A stretch of 64,000 nucleotides of DNA from Cupriavidus necator A5-1 (GCF_000744095.1 NZ_JQLI01000008.1:1922001-1986000), one strand, 5' to 3'. Counted from the first letter of the stretch, positions 46,498 to 55,741 are shown. The notes: a model not told the origin generated them from the letters alone. Numbers and translations: made by a program.

Positions 46498-47286
46498 TCA
46501 GTTGGACGCGCCGCGGGCGCCGGCTTCATCGCCGGCCTCGCCGTTTTCGTCGGCGCCCAGCTGGGCCAGCCGGCGCGCGGCGTTGTACATATGGTTCTGC
46601 GCGGCATTGCGCGCGGCCAGCGGATCGCCGGCGCGGATCGCCGCGACGATGGCCTGGTGTTCCTCGCGCACCTGGCGCGAGAAGTCAGCGCGGCGCGCCT
46701 CGTTGGTCCGGGTCACGCGCGTGGCGGCTTCCAGGTACTGGCTAAGGAATTCCAGCGTCTTCAGGAAGTAGGGGTTGCCGGTGGCCCCCGCGATGGCGCG
46801 GTGGAAGGCCACGTCCGCGGACACGCCGTCGCCGCCTTGCCCGACTTCCTCGTCGAGGCGGGCGAGCGCGGCGTCGATCGCCGCCATCGACGCATCGGTG
46901 CGGCGCATGGCGGCCTGCGCGGCCACCTCGGCCTCGATCGCGCGGCGCAGTTCGACGATCTGCAGCACCGATTCCAGCGTGCCGGTATCGGTATAGTCGA
47001 TGCGCAGCGGCCGGATGCCGGCCTGCAGCGTGACGAATACGCCGCTGCCCTGGCGCGACTCGACCACGCCTTCATACTTGAGCCGCGAGATCGCCTCGCG
47101 CACCACGGTGCGGCTGACACCGAACTCCTCCGACAGCACCGCCTCGGTCGGCAGCTTGTCGCCGCGGGCAAAGGCGCCGCTCTGGATCTTGTCCAGCAAC
47201 TGTTCGGCGACGTTGTCGGTCAGGGCACGGGCAGGGACTTTCTGGAACACGGAAGTCTCCGGGTCATTGGGTAATAAGGTCATCAT
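46498..47286 (-). CDS. FadR/FCD-type GntR regulator of the threonate/erythronate operon
   Basis: A 262-residue regulator. The N-terminal winged helix reads DNVAEQLLDKIQSGAFARGDKLPTE AVLSEEFGVSRTVVREAISRL (split here for length). The C-terminal FCD ligand domain has metal-type His residues in ADVAFHRAIAGATGNPYF, EEHQAIVAAI and AQNHMYNA. It is the promoter-proximal gene of the seven-gene operon and so probably autoregulates together with ltnD-denD. A palindrome CAAATTTG (47288-47295) lies directly before the ATG. The effector is probably a tetronate or its oxo derivative. Confidence 0.9.
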   Translation of the reverse strand: MMTLLPNDPETSVFQKVPARALTDNVAEQLLDKIQSGAFARGDKLPTEAVLSEEFGVSRTVVREAISRLKYEGVVESRQGSGVFVTLQAGIRPLRIDYTDTGTLESVLQIVELRRAIEAEVAAQAAMRRTDASMAAIDAALARLDEEVGQGGDGVSADVAFHRAIAGATGNPYFLKTLEFLSQYLEAATRVTRTNEARRADFSRQVREEHQAIVAAIRAGDPLAARNAAQNHMYNAARRLAQLGADENGEAGDEAGARGASN

Positions 47287-47398
47287 ACAAATTTGCTAAG
47301 GGGATGCCTCCCCGGGCAAACCCTAGTCTGGTGCGGGAAATGCCGTCTTTGATCCACTTTGGTGCGATATACGCCCCCCGCATCACTGGCGTATCATG

Positions 47399-47423
47399 AG
47401 CGCCCGCCCGGATTTCGGGCGCT
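47399..47423 (+). other. Leader hairpin upstream of the acetyltransferase gene
   Basis: AGCGCCCG pairs with CGGGCGCT over 8 bp around a 9-nt loop, 28 bases before the ATG. No T-run is present. It may affect translation of the next gene. Confidence 0.35.
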
Positions 47424-47451
47424 GCCATTTAACCAGCCTGATTGCATCGCC

Positions 47452-47880
47452 ATGCCAGCCACCGTCCTGATCTGCCCCTGGTCCGAAGCCCGCGAACGCG
47501 CACGCGCCATTCGCTACACTGTCTTCGTCGAAGAGCAGGGCGTGCCGGTGGAACTGGAGTGGGATGAGTGGGACGAGCCGAGCTGGCACGCGCTGGCGCT
47601 GGCCGCGGACGGCACGCCTGTCGCCACCGGGCGGTTGCTGCCAGACGGCCATATCGGCCGCATGGCCGTGCTGGCAAGTGCACGCGGCACCGGCGTCGGG
47701 GCGCTGGTATTAAAAGCGCTGATGGCGAAGGCGGAGCAGCTCGGCTATCCGGAACTGGTGCTCAACGCGCAGACCCATGCTGCGCCGTTCTATGCGCGCG
47801 TGGGCTTTGCGCAGGTCGGGGAGGAATTCGAAGAGGCCGGCATCCCGCATATCGAGATGCGCAAGCGGCTGGCGGACTGA
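47452..47880 (+). CDS. GNAT family N-acetyltransferase (ElaA-like)
   Basis: A 142-residue acetyltransferase. The acetyl-CoA-binding A motif is IGRMAVLASARGTGVGALVLKALM, preceded by ARAIRYTVFVEEQGVPVELEWDEWD, which is typical of the ElaA/YjcF group. Substrate unknown. ATG 47452 matches the family start; the frame open upstream is not conserved. It is a single gene between the threonate operon (divergent) and the NRDE gene (convergent, 15 bases apart). Confidence 0.88.
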   Translation: MPATVLICPWSEARERARAIRYTVFVEEQGVPVELEWDEWDEPSWHALALAADGTPVATGRLLPDGHIGRMAVLASARGTGVGALVLKALMAKAEQLGYPELVLNAQTHAAPFYARVGFAQVGEEFEEAGIPHIEMRKRLAD

Positions 47881-47895
47881 GGTACGCCCAGGCAA

Positions 47896-48723
47896 TCAGC
47901 GCGGCGCCTGCACGATGCCGGTGTCGCGCGACAGGTTCAGCTTGCCGTGGTAGGTGACGTCGCCCGCGCGCCCGCCGGCGTCGAAGCTGCGCTCGCTCAA
48001 GTCGAAGCGGCCGTCGTGGCGCACGCGCAGCACCGTGCTGGCACGCGTGCCATACATTGGCGAGCGGATAAACGCTGACGACAGCAGCTTTTCCCATTCC
48101 GGCGCGACGCCCGTCGAGGGCAGCTCGAAATCCGCCGCCTGGCGTTCGTCGGCCAGCAACTTCAGATAAGGCTCGGCGCTGGCGTTGGCCTGGCCGCTGT
48201 CGGCCGCCAGTACCTCGGCCAGCGCGCCCACGCGGCTGCGCACCTTGGGCCAGGGCGTGTCGAGCAAGGCATTGGACAGCCCGTACAGGCCCGGGCGCAG
48301 CCGTTGCGGCTGGCGTGAGGCCGAGCGGTTGCTGTACCACCAGAGCTCGCGCAGGTCGCTGGCCAGCAGGTTGAAGCCGTTGTAGCAGCCGTCTTCGCCG
48401 GCCAGCCCGTCGAGGTAGTCGAACGGGGCCTCATGGCCGCGCAGGAAGCCGGCTACCAGCTCGCCGCGCGAGCGGGCATCGGTGCGTTTCTCGGAAGGGG
48501 CGCGGTAATTGGTCAGCGCGGCAAAGCGGCCGTCGGCATTGACACCCATCCAGGTGCCGGGCTCGCCGATGACTTCCGCCAGGTCGCGCCCGGCCAGCAC
48601 GTGCGGCGCTTCCTGCCACCAGTGCGCGGCCGCCGCGGGGCGGGCATAGAATTCATCGCGGTTGCCGGCGACGACCAAGGCATAGTCGGGGTGGGATTGC
48701 CAGGCAACCAGGATCAGACACAT
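47896..48723 (-). CDS. NRDE (TANGO2-like) family protein
   Basis: A 275-residue NRDE protein. The name motif is in YALVVAGNRDEFYARPAAAAHWW, followed by GRDLAEVIGEPGTWMGVNADGRFAALTNYR and GELVAGFLRGHEAPFDYLDGL. It has an Ntn-hydrolase-like fold; the N-terminal Cys2 after Met (MCLILVAW) would be the nucleophile if processed. TANGO2 homologues have been linked to heme and lipid metabolism, but a bacterial activity is not established. Confidence 0.9.
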   Translation of the reverse strand: MCLILVAWQSHPDYALVVAGNRDEFYARPAAAAHWWQEAPHVLAGRDLAEVIGEPGTWMGVNADGRFAALTNYRAPSEKRTDARSRGELVAGFLRGHEAPFDYLDGLAGEDGCYNGFNLLASDLRELWWYSNRSASRQPQRLRPGLYGLSNALLDTPWPKVRSRVGALAEVLAADSGQANASAEPYLKLLADERQAADFELPSTGVAPEWEKLLSSAFIRSPMYGTRASTVLRVRHDGRFDLSERSFDAGGRAGDVTYHGKLNLSRDTGIVQAPR

Positions 48724-48799
48724 CGCTTTGCTTCCTTTCCCGCCGGGACACTGCTGCGCAATAGCCCGGCGTACTTCGCATCATCGGCAGCCCGGACGC

Positions 48800-49090
48800 C
48801 TACAGCACGTCCAGGTCGATAAAGTGTTCGGCCCGCCGCTCGCCGTCCACCCACTGGTCCAGCCCGCTCTGGCGCCACAGGCCTTCCAGCGTGGCATCGA
48901 AGGCGGGCGGCACGTCGGCGTAGCACTCCATCCAGGTCTGCACGCCGGCGCGGGTTTCGGGCCTGCGCATCAGCGTACCACCAATTCCGGTAGCCTCGGC
49001 AACCGTCTCCATCCAGCGGTGCCAGTGCGGCAACGCCTCGGCGGCGACGGCCTCGGGCACGCGGAAATAGACGTACAGATGGTCGCTCAT
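48800..49090 (-). CDS. DUF4936 family protein, 96 aa
   Basis: A short protein (MSDHLYVYFRVPEAVAAEALPHWHRWMETV...) matching the DUF4936 family found next to ygfZ in beta-proteobacteria. Function unknown. The start at 49090 follows the ygfZ stop by 16 bases and has AGGACC upstream. A longer upstream frame runs into ygfZ and is not used. Confidence 0.75.
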   Translation of the reverse strand: MSDHLYVYFRVPEAVAAEALPHWHRWMETVAEATGIGGTLMRRPETRAGVQTWMECYADVPPAFDATLEGLWRQSGLDQWVDGERRAEHFIDLDVL

Positions 49091-49106
49091 GGCAGGTCCT
49101 GTCGGT

Positions 49107-50126
49107 TCAGCCGGCGGCCGGGGCGGCTTCGCCGAGCGGTACTTCGTAAGGCAAGGCCGCGGTCGCCAGCGTGGCGCCTTCGGCGCTACCCAGGCGCAGC
49201 GCCGACGTGGCGGCACCGACGGCCGCGTCGATCTTCAGCTCAGCCAGTCCGGCCCAGCCACCCTGCGGCGCGGGTGCGGCGTTGACGATCATGCCGCACG
49301 GCTGGCCCGGGTCTTCCGGCCGGAAGATCTCGGCCGCGGGCGCCGGCACCTCGCCTTCGCCCTGCACCAGCCACATGCGGCGCTTGAGCGTGCCGCGGTA
49401 CTGGCTGCGCGCCACCACTTCCTGGCCGGGATAGCAGCCCTTGCGGAAATTGACGCCGCCCACCAGCTCGTAGTTGATCATCTGCGGCACGAACTGTTCC
49501 TGCGTGGCCAGGACAATGCGGGGCAGGCCGGACTGCACTTCGAGCCAGTCCCAGAACGACGGCGGGGCGCTTTGCAGCGTGGCCGTCAGCGCGGCGCGCA
49601 CGGCCTCGGCCTTGTCGGCCGGCAGCACGATCTGCCAGCGCGGCTGGCCGGCGGCATCGGGCAGGCGGATCACGGTCGTGCCGTCGGCGCTCACTGCAGA
49701 GAAGGCCGCATCCGGCACGGGCAGGCCGGCAGTTTCCAGCGCCTTGGCCGCGCCGGTCCCGGCAACCCCGAGGATCGCGCTGGCCGGGGTGATATCGCTG
49801 AGCTTGGCCTTGGAGCGCAGCACGAACATCGACAGGCGCTTCTGCACCGCCGGCTGGATATCGGTCGACAGCTGCAGCACGATGCCTTCGGCATCACGCC
49901 ACATCAGGAAGGTGGCGAGCAGGCGCCCCTTGGGCGAGCAGTAGCCGGCCAGGCGCGCGGTGCCCGGCTCCAGGTCTTCGACCGCATTGGTCAGCTGGGT
50001 ATGCAGGAAGCTGGCGGCATCGTCGCCGGCCACGCGGATCAGTCCGAGCCCGGCGGGGGCGCAGACGATTCCGCCTGCCTGCAGGGCATCATGGCTGGCG
50101 GCGAGTTCCGGGGCTTGGGCATTCAT
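49107..50126 (-). CDS. ygfZ: Folate-dependent Fe-S cluster protein YgfZ
   Basis: A 339-residue GcvT-like tetrahydrofolate-binding protein needed for repair or assembly of some [4Fe-4S] enzymes and for tRNA modification in E. coli. The signature K-G-C-Y-x-G-Q-E is present in NFRKGCYPGQEVVARSQYRG with the functional cysteine. The start is uncertain: ATG 50126 and ATG 50135 are equally placed and lack a good SD. The family N-terminus fits either. It is divergent from mltG, with about 230 bases between. Confidence 0.92.
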   Translation of the reverse strand: MNAQAPELAASHDALQAGGIVCAPAGLGLIRVAGDDAASFLHTQLTNAVEDLEPGTARLAGYCSPKGRLLATFLMWRDAEGIVLQLSTDIQPAVQKRLSMFVLRSKAKLSDITPASAILGVAGTGAAKALETAGLPVPDAAFSAVSADGTTVIRLPDAAGQPRWQIVLPADKAEAVRAALTATLQSAPPSFWDWLEVQSGLPRIVLATQEQFVPQMINYELVGGVNFRKGCYPGQEVVARSQYRGTLKRRMWLVQGEGEVPAPAAEIFRPEDPGQPCGMIVNAAPAPQGGWAGLAELKIDAAVGAATSALRLGSAEGATLATAALPYEVPLGEAAPAAG

Positions 50127-50358
50127 CACTGGCATTGCGTGGCAATCGTCAAGGCAAAACGGGAGAGGGAAGGCAACCGATCGTGCAAGCTTCACGGCGT
50201 GCTCGGAGCGGCGCCGGAGCCGCTGCACAGGGTCGGTGCGAGGCTGCCGGTTATTATATGGGGCTATGAGATTTTCGACCTGCGCCGGCAGTACGTGGCG
50301 GTAAGCGGCGGTGCGCAAGCCCACCGTTGCCCGGTCAGCCGCCCCCAACTCCTGATAC

Positions 50359-51354
50359 ATGAAACGTTTCTTCCTTCGCCTGGGACTTGCCGTGCTGGTG
50401 TTTGCGCTGGCAGCCGTCGGCGCGTTCGCGTGGTGGGCCAATCACCCGCTGACTCTCAAAAACTCGCCGGTGGAAGTGGTGATCAAGCCCAATTCCGGCG
50501 TCGCCAGCGTCGGCCGCCAGATCCAGCGCGGCGGCGTCGGCATGGACCCGCGGCTGTTCATGCTGCTGGTGCGCCTGACCGGGCACGGCCCCGACCTGAA
50601 GGCCGGCGGTTATGAGTTCGAGACGGGCGCCACGCCAATGTCGATCATCGGCAAGCTGGCGCGCGGCGAGGTCACGCACTACGTGGTCACCGTGATCGAG
50701 GGCTGGGAATTCCGCAAGATGCGCGCCGCCGTGGACGCCAGCCCGGCGCTGCGGCACGACACCCAGGGCATGTCCGACGCGGAGCTGATGAAGGCGATCG
50801 GCGCGGCCGAGACCGCGCCCGAGGGGCTGTTCTTCCCTGACACCTACCTGTTCGCGCGTGGCAGCAGCGATATCGAGCTGTACAAGCACGCCTACCGCGC
50901 CATGCAGCGCCGCCTGAACGAAGCCTGGAACGCGCGCGCCCCAGACTTGCCGTACAAGACCCCGTACGAGGCGCTGGTGATGGCATCGATCGTCGAGAAG
51001 GAAACCGGCCAGGCCGCCGAGCGCCCGATGATCGCCGCCGTATTCATCAACCGGCTGCGCAAGAACATGATGCTGCAGACCGACCCGACCGTGATCTACG
51101 GCCTGGGCGAGACCTTCGACGGCGACCTGCGCAAGCGCGACCTGCAGGCCGACACCCCGTACAATACGTACACCCGCACCGGCCTGCCGCCCACGCCGAT
51201 TGCGCTCCCGGGGCTGGCCTCGCTGGCGGCGGCCACCGCGCCGGCGCCGTCCGACGCGCTGTACTTCGTCGCCCGCGGCGACGGCAGCAGCCATTTCTCC
51301 AACTCGCTTCCCGAACACAACCGCGCGGTCGACAAGTACCAGCGCGGCAAATAG
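50359..51354 (+). CDS. mltG: Endolytic murein transglycosylase MltG
   Basis: A 331-residue YceG-like protein with one N-terminal transmembrane helix (FFLRLGLAVLVFALAAVGAFAWW). A LysM-like segment is followed by the catalytic domain, with the key Glu in MASIVEKETGQAAERP and the motifs LQTDPTVIYGLG and YNTYTRTGLPPTPIALPG. It cleaves nascent glycan strands and sets their length. It is first of the mltG-tmk-holB-pilZ run, 7 bases before tmk. Confidence 0.95.
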   Translation: MKRFFLRLGLAVLVFALAAVGAFAWWANHPLTLKNSPVEVVIKPNSGVASVGRQIQRGGVGMDPRLFMLLVRLTGHGPDLKAGGYEFETGATPMSIIGKLARGEVTHYVVTVIEGWEFRKMRAAVDASPALRHDTQGMSDAELMKAIGAAETAPEGLFFPDTYLFARGSSDIELYKHAYRAMQRRLNEAWNARAPDLPYKTPYEALVMASIVEKETGQAAERPMIAAVFINRLRKNMMLQTDPTVIYGLGETFDGDLRKRDLQADTPYNTYTRTGLPPTPIALPGLASLAAATAPAPSDALYFVARGDGSSHFSNSLPEHNRAVDKYQRGK

Positions 51355-51361
51355 GCATTCC

Positions 51362-51973
51362 ATGCGCGGAAAATTCATCACTTTCGAAGGCATCGATGGC
51401 GCCGGCAAGAGCACCCATATCGACTGGGTGGCGGAACGCCTGCGCGCGCGCAGCGGCGTCCCTGCCGTGGTCACCACCCGCGAGCCGGGCGGCACTCCGC
51501 TGGGCGAGGACCTGCGGCAGATCCTGCTGCATCGCAAGATGCACCTGGAAACCGAGGCGCTGCTGATGTTCGCGGCCCGGCGCGAGCATATCGCCGAGGT
51601 CATCGCGCCCGCGCTGGAGCGGGGCGACTGGGTGATTTCCGACCGCTTCACCGATGCCACCTTCGCCTACCAGGGCGGGGGCAGGGGCTTGTCGACGCAG
51701 CGGCTCGAAGTGCTGGAGGACTGGGTGCAGGACGGCCTGCAGCCGGACCTGACGCTGCTGTTCGACGTGCCGCTGGAAACCGCCAGCGAGCGGCTGGCCG
51801 GGGCGCGCTCGCCGGACAAGTTCGAGGCCGAGTCCCGCGCTTTCTTCCACCGTACCCGCGACGAGTACCTGCGCCGGGCCGCGCAGTCGCCGCAGCGTTT
51901 CCGCGTGATCGACGCCACCCGCAGCATCGAGCAGATTCGCGAAGAACTCGAGGCTATCATTGCAACGCTTTGA
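51362..51973 (+). CDS. tmk: Thymidylate kinase
   Basis: A 203-residue kinase that phosphorylates dTMP to dTDP. The P-loop is FEGIDGAGKSTHI. The DRF-type motif is in VISDRFTDATFAYQGGGRGL, and the TREPGGTPLGE segment binds the base. The Lid arginines lie in the 150-160 region. The start codon is 7 bases after the mltG stop, which suggests coupling. Length is normal. Confidence 0.96.
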   Translation: MRGKFITFEGIDGAGKSTHIDWVAERLRARSGVPAVVTTREPGGTPLGEDLRQILLHRKMHLETEALLMFAARREHIAEVIAPALERGDWVISDRFTDATFAYQGGGRGLSTQRLEVLEDWVQDGLQPDLTLLFDVPLETASERLAGARSPDKFEAESRAFFHRTRDEYLRRAAQSPQRFRVIDATRSIEQIREELEAIIATL

Positions 51974-52090
51974 TTTTGTGCCGATATAGGTTTGCCGTGA
52001 TATCGCCGCGATCCGCGCTGATGCGAAATCCGCAAAACGGCTCATATCTCGGGTAAAGGCTTAAATTTTGTTGCTAACCTACTGATTCGC

Positions 52091-53104
52091 ATGCTCTATC
52101 CCTGGCAGAAGGAAGACTGGCAACGGCTCGGCGCGCTGCGCGAACGGCTGCCGCATGCCTTGCTGATCCATGGCCAGCAAGGCATCGGCAAGCGCGACCT
52201 GGCGCTGCATTTCGCGCAAGGCCTGCTGTGCGAGGCGCCGCTGCCCGACGGCCAGCCCTGCGGCCAGTGCCCCGCCTGCCACTGGTTCAGCCAGGGCAAC
52301 CACCCGGATTTCACCGTGGTGCGGCCCGAGGCGCTGGACGCTTCGGCCGACCCCGAGACCGACGAAGGTGGCAAGAAGAAGGCGCCCAGCAAGATCATCC
52401 GCATGGAGCAGGTGCGCGCGCTGATCGAGGCCGTGGGCGTGGGCACGCACCGGGCCGGGCTGCGCGTGGTGGTGGTGTACCCGCTCGATGCGTTGCAGGC
52501 CGAGGGCGCCAACGCGCTGCTCAAGACGCTGGAAGAACCGCCGCCGTCCACCGTATTCCTGCTGGTGACCGACCGGCTCGACCGCATCCTGCCGACTATC
52601 CTGTCGCGCTGCCGCCAGTTCTCGGCCCAGCGCCCGACGCCGGAGGCCGCGCTGGCCTGGCTGCGCGGGCAGGGCGTGGCGGACGCGGAGGCCCAGCTGG
52701 CCCAGGCCGGCGGCTCGCCGCTGACCGCGCTGCACGCGGCCGAGGCCGAGGAGCAGCCGCTGCAGCGCTGGCTGGTCGGGCAACTGGGTGCGGGCGCGGC
52801 CTTTGACGCCTCCGCGGCGGCCGAGCAACTGCAGAAACTACCGGTGCCCGCCGTGCTTGGCATCCTGCAGCGCTGGACGTACGATCTGCTGATGCTGCGC
52901 CTGGATGGCGGCGACGGCACCGCGCCGAGGTACTTCCCCAAGGAACGTGCCGCGCTGGCGCGCTGCGCCGGGACCAGCGACGCGCACCGGCTGCAGGCCT
53001 ACGCGACGCGGCTGACCGCGCATCGCCGCAGCGAGAACCATCCGCTGGCGGCCCGGCTGGTGATGGAGGCGGTATTCCTGGAATACCGCCAGCTGTTCCG
53101 GTAG
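52091..53104 (+). CDS. holB: DNA polymerase III subunit delta'
   Basis: A 337-residue clamp-loader subunit. The nucleotide motif is IHGQQGIGKRDLALHFA. The zinc-binding cysteines are in CEAPLPDGQPCGQCPACHWF, and the sensor motif SRC is in TILSRCRQF. Compared with E. coli delta', it has a short charged insertion (ETDEGGKKKAPSKI) before the RMEQVRALIE segment. It follows tmk by 117 bases, a stretch that is AT-richer and may hold its own promoter. Confidence 0.95.
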   Translation: MLYPWQKEDWQRLGALRERLPHALLIHGQQGIGKRDLALHFAQGLLCEAPLPDGQPCGQCPACHWFSQGNHPDFTVVRPEALDASADPETDEGGKKKAPSKIIRMEQVRALIEAVGVGTHRAGLRVVVVYPLDALQAEGANALLKTLEEPPPSTVFLLVTDRLDRILPTILSRCRQFSAQRPTPEAALAWLRGQGVADAEAQLAQAGGSPLTALHAAEAEEQPLQRWLVGQLGAGAAFDASAAAEQLQKLPVPAVLGILQRWTYDLLMLRLDGGDGTAPRYFPKERAALARCAGTSDAHRLQAYATRLTAHRRSENHPLAARLVMEAVFLEYRQLFR

Positions 53105-53170
53105 CGCAGCAAGGATTCAGAACAAAACCATAACAACAAGCAGCACCGATAGTCATTCAGGGGGTCAACC

Positions 53171-53563
53171 ATGAACACAGCAGTTGCCGGCGCATCGCCG
53201 GAAGCGCCTACTGGCAGCGGGGCGGCATCGCGCCCCAATGTCCTGTCCCTGTCGATCAAGGACCAGGCCGGGCTCTATGCGGCCTATATGCCGTTCCTGG
53301 CGCGCGGCGGCATCTTCGTGCCGTCGAACCGGCCGTTCCGGCTGGGCGAGCAGGTGTTCCTGGTACTGTCGCTGCTGGACCGGCCGCAGAAATACCAGAT
53401 CGCGGGCCATGTGGCCTGGATCACCCCGGCGGGCACGCCGATGAAGACCCCCGGCGTCGGCGTGCATTTCCCCGACGACGACAACGGGCGCAACCTGCGC
53501 CGCGCGGTGGAGGAGATCCTGGGCAAGACGCTGGAGTCCGGGCGCCCCACGCAAACCTTATGA
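53171..53563 (+). CDS. pilZ: PilZ domain protein (type IV pilus type)
   Basis: A 130-residue PilZ protein with the core LYAAYMPFLARGGIFVPSNRPFRLGEQVFLVLSLL and GHVAWITPAGT...GVGVHF. The RxxxR and D/NxSxxG residues that bind cyclic di-GMP are absent, as in Pseudomonas PilZ, which acts in pilus assembly with PilB and FimX. Its place directly after holB matches the Pseudomonas order. Confidence 0.92.
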   Translation: MNTAVAGASPEAPTGSGAASRPNVLSLSIKDQAGLYAAYMPFLARGGIFVPSNRPFRLGEQVFLVLSLLDRPQKYQIAGHVAWITPAGTPMKTPGVGVHFPDDDNGRNLRRAVEEILGKTLESGRPTQTL

Positions 53564-53600
53564 ACGTTGCGAAGTTGTTGTCGCAATATTTTGATTTTCA

Positions 53601-54125
53601 ATGAATTCTTCTGCATTCTCCCTGCGCATTGCCGAACCCCGCGACCTGCCGGGCATCGTTGCCATCTATAACAGCACCGTGCCATCGCGCATGGTCACCG
53701 CCGATACCGAGCCGGTCACCGTGGCCTCGCGCCAGGCCTGGTTCGACGCGCACCAGCCCGGACGCCGGCCGCTGTGGGTTTGCGAGGACGCCGACGGCCA
53801 GATGGCCGGCTGGATGAGCTTCTCTGACTTCTATGGCCGCCCGGCCTATGGCGGCACCGCCGAGGTGTCGATCTACCTGGACGCGCAGCGCCGCGGCCAG
53901 GGGCTGGGCCGCTACCTGCTGCATCAGGCCATCGAACACGCGCCCCGGGTCGGCGTGAACACGCTGCTCGGCTTTATCTTTGGCCACAATGCGCCCAGCC
54001 TGGGCTTGTTCGAGGCGATGGGCTTCACGCGCTGGGGCGACCTGCCGCGCGTGGCCGTGCTCGACGGCGTCGAGCGCGACCTGATCATCCTCGGTCGCCG
54101 CGTGGACGGCGCCGAGCGGGCCTGA
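53601..54125 (+). CDS. GNAT acetyltransferase (phosphinothricin acetyltransferase-like)
   Basis: A 174-residue acetyltransferase with the start FSLRIAEPRDLPGIVAIYNSTV. The acetyl-CoA motif is VSIYLDAQRRGQGLGRYLLHQAIEHA, and NTLLGFIFGHNAPSLGLFEAMGF is typical of the Pat/Bar/MddA group. These proteins often acetylate methionine sulfone or related small molecules. It is inserted between pilZ and tatD on the same strand. Confidence 0.9.
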   Translation: MNSSAFSLRIAEPRDLPGIVAIYNSTVPSRMVTADTEPVTVASRQAWFDAHQPGRRPLWVCEDADGQMAGWMSFSDFYGRPAYGGTAEVSIYLDAQRRGQGLGRYLLHQAIEHAPRVGVNTLLGFIFGHNAPSLGLFEAMGFTRWGDLPRVAVLDGVERDLIILGRRVDGAERA

Positions 54126-54171
54126 ATCGGGCCTGAACCGGGCCTGTGCGCCCCCGCAAAAGAGATTTCCC

Positions 54172-54966
54172 ATGTTTGTTGATTCCCACTGCCATATCGA
54201 TTTCCCCGAGCTGGCCGCGCGGCTGCCGGAGCTGCTGGAGAACATGCGCGCCAACCAGGTCACGCATGCGCTGTGCATCTGCGTCACGCTGGAAGACTTC
54301 CCGCGCGTGCTGGCGCTGGCCGAGCAGCATCCCAACCTGTACGCGTCGGTGGGTGTCCATCCGGACTACGAGGAAGGCGAGGACCCGACGCTCGAGCGCC
54401 TGGTGGAACTGTCCGCCCACCCGCGCGTGGTCGGCACCGGCGAAACCGGGCTGGACTACTACCGCCTGAACGGCCGCACCATCGCCGAGATGGAATGGCA
54501 GCGCGAGCGCTTCCGCACCCATATCCGCGCGGCGAAGCAGACCGGCAAGCCGCTGATCATCCATACCCGCTCATCGGCCGAGGACACGCTGCGCCTGATG
54601 CGCGAAGAGAACGCACGCGAAGCCGGCGGCGTGATGCACTGCTTTACCGAGACCTGGGACGTCGCGCGCCAGGCGCTGGACGAGGGCTTCCATATCTCGT
54701 TCTCCGGCATCGTCACCTTCAAGAGCGCGGCTGACCTGCAGGAGACCGCGCGCAAGGTACCGCTGGACCGGATGCTGATCGAGACCGATTCGCCCTACCT
54801 GGCGCCGGTGCCGTACCGCGGCAAGACCAACGAACCGGCCTGGGTGCGGCATGTGGGCGAGTTTATCGCCCAGCTGCGCGGGGTGCCGGTGGAGCAGGTA
54901 GCCGAGCAGACTACCGAAAACTTCTTCAATCTTTTCAAGCATATCGACAGGAATTCTCATGTTTGA
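54172..54966 (+). CDS. TatD-family metal-dependent hydrolase
   Basis: A 264-residue TIM-barrel hydrolase (YcfH group). Metal ligands are the HxH in FVDSHCHIDF, Glu in GTGETGLDYY, His in LIIHTRSSAEDT, His in VMHCFTET, and Asp in IETDSPYLAPVPYRG. These enzymes act on 3' ends of DNA or D-aminoacyl substrates. The stop overlaps the start of the ankyrin gene. It is part of the conserved holB-pilZ-tatD run. Confidence 0.94.
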   Translation: MFVDSHCHIDFPELAARLPELLENMRANQVTHALCICVTLEDFPRVLALAEQHPNLYASVGVHPDYEEGEDPTLERLVELSAHPRVVGTGETGLDYYRLNGRTIAEMEWQRERFRTHIRAAKQTGKPLIIHTRSSAEDTLRLMREENAREAGGVMHCFTETWDVARQALDEGFHISFSGIVTFKSAADLQETARKVPLDRMLIETDSPYLAPVPYRGKTNEPAWVRHVGEFIAQLRGVPVEQVAEQTTENFFNLFKHIDRNSHV

Positions 54967-55726
54967 CATGAAGTTTGTCCGCCGTGCCGCCGGCGTCGCG
55001 GTGCTGGCCGCCGCCACGCTGGCGCAGGCCGCGCCCGCCGACGACATGCGCAAGGCCGTCGAATTCGACGACGCCAACACCGTCAAGAAGCTGCTGGCCA
55101 AAGGCGTCGATCCCAACGTGGTGGACAGCCGCGGCAACCCGGCGCTGGTGCTGGCGCTGCGCGAGAAATCGCTGAAGGCGGCCACGGTGCTGATCCGCGC
55201 CAAGGATATCGACTTCGACAAGGCCAACCCGGCCGGCGAGACGCCGCTGATGATGGCGGCGCTGCAGGGCCAGCTCGACATGGTCAAGCTGATGGTCGAC
55301 GACATGGAGGCCGAGATCAACAAGACCGGCTGGACGCCGTTGCACTACGCGGCCACCAATGGCCACAACAACGTGGTCAAGTACCTGGTCGACCATGCCG
55401 CCTATATCGATGCCGAAAGCCCCAACGGCACCACGCCGCTGATGATGGCCGCGCGCGCGGGCCATATCGAGACCGTCAAGCTGCTGCTGGACGAGGGCGC
55501 CGACATGCGCCTGAAGAACCAGCAGGGCATGACCGTGATCGACTTTGCCGAGCGCTACAACCAGGCCGAGATCGCCAAGGGCCTGAAGGCCCGCTGGCAG
55601 AAGCTGTACCCGCAGACGCCGATCGTGGCGGCGCCGCCACTGAAGGCGCCCACCGGCGAGCCGGGCGGGCAGCAGCCCGCGGCGCAGCAACCCGCGGCGC
55701 AGCAGCCCAAGACCAAGGGCTGGTAA
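54959..55726 (+). CDS. Exported ankyrin-repeat protein
   Basis: A 255-residue protein. The signal peptide is at residues ~4-25 (FVRRAAGVAVLAAATLAQAAPA) and is followed by about five ankyrin repeats (for example NKTGWTPLHYAATNGHNNVVKYLVDHA and NGTTPLMMAARAGHIETVKLLLDEGA). The C-terminal tail is Pro/Gln-rich with two PAAQQ repeats. Either ATG 54959 (AGGAA upstream, overlapping the tatD stop) or 54968 may be used. Probable periplasmic protein-binding role. Confidence 0.9.
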   Translation: MFDMKFVRRAAGVAVLAAATLAQAAPADDMRKAVEFDDANTVKKLLAKGVDPNVVDSRGNPALVLALREKSLKAATVLIRAKDIDFDKANPAGETPLMMAALQGQLDMVKLMVDDMEAEINKTGWTPLHYAATNGHNNVVKYLVDHAAYIDAESPNGTTPLMMAARAGHIETVKLLLDEGADMRLKNQQGMTVIDFAERYNQAEIAKGLKARWQKLYPQTPIVAAPPLKAPTGEPGGQQPAAQQPAAQQPKTKGW

Positions 55727-55741
55727 GCGCGGAGCCCGGCG

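Noticed and set aside
49107..50441. Longer start for ygfZ at 50441
   Set aside because: It would overlap the start of mltG and adds about 100 residues unlike the family.
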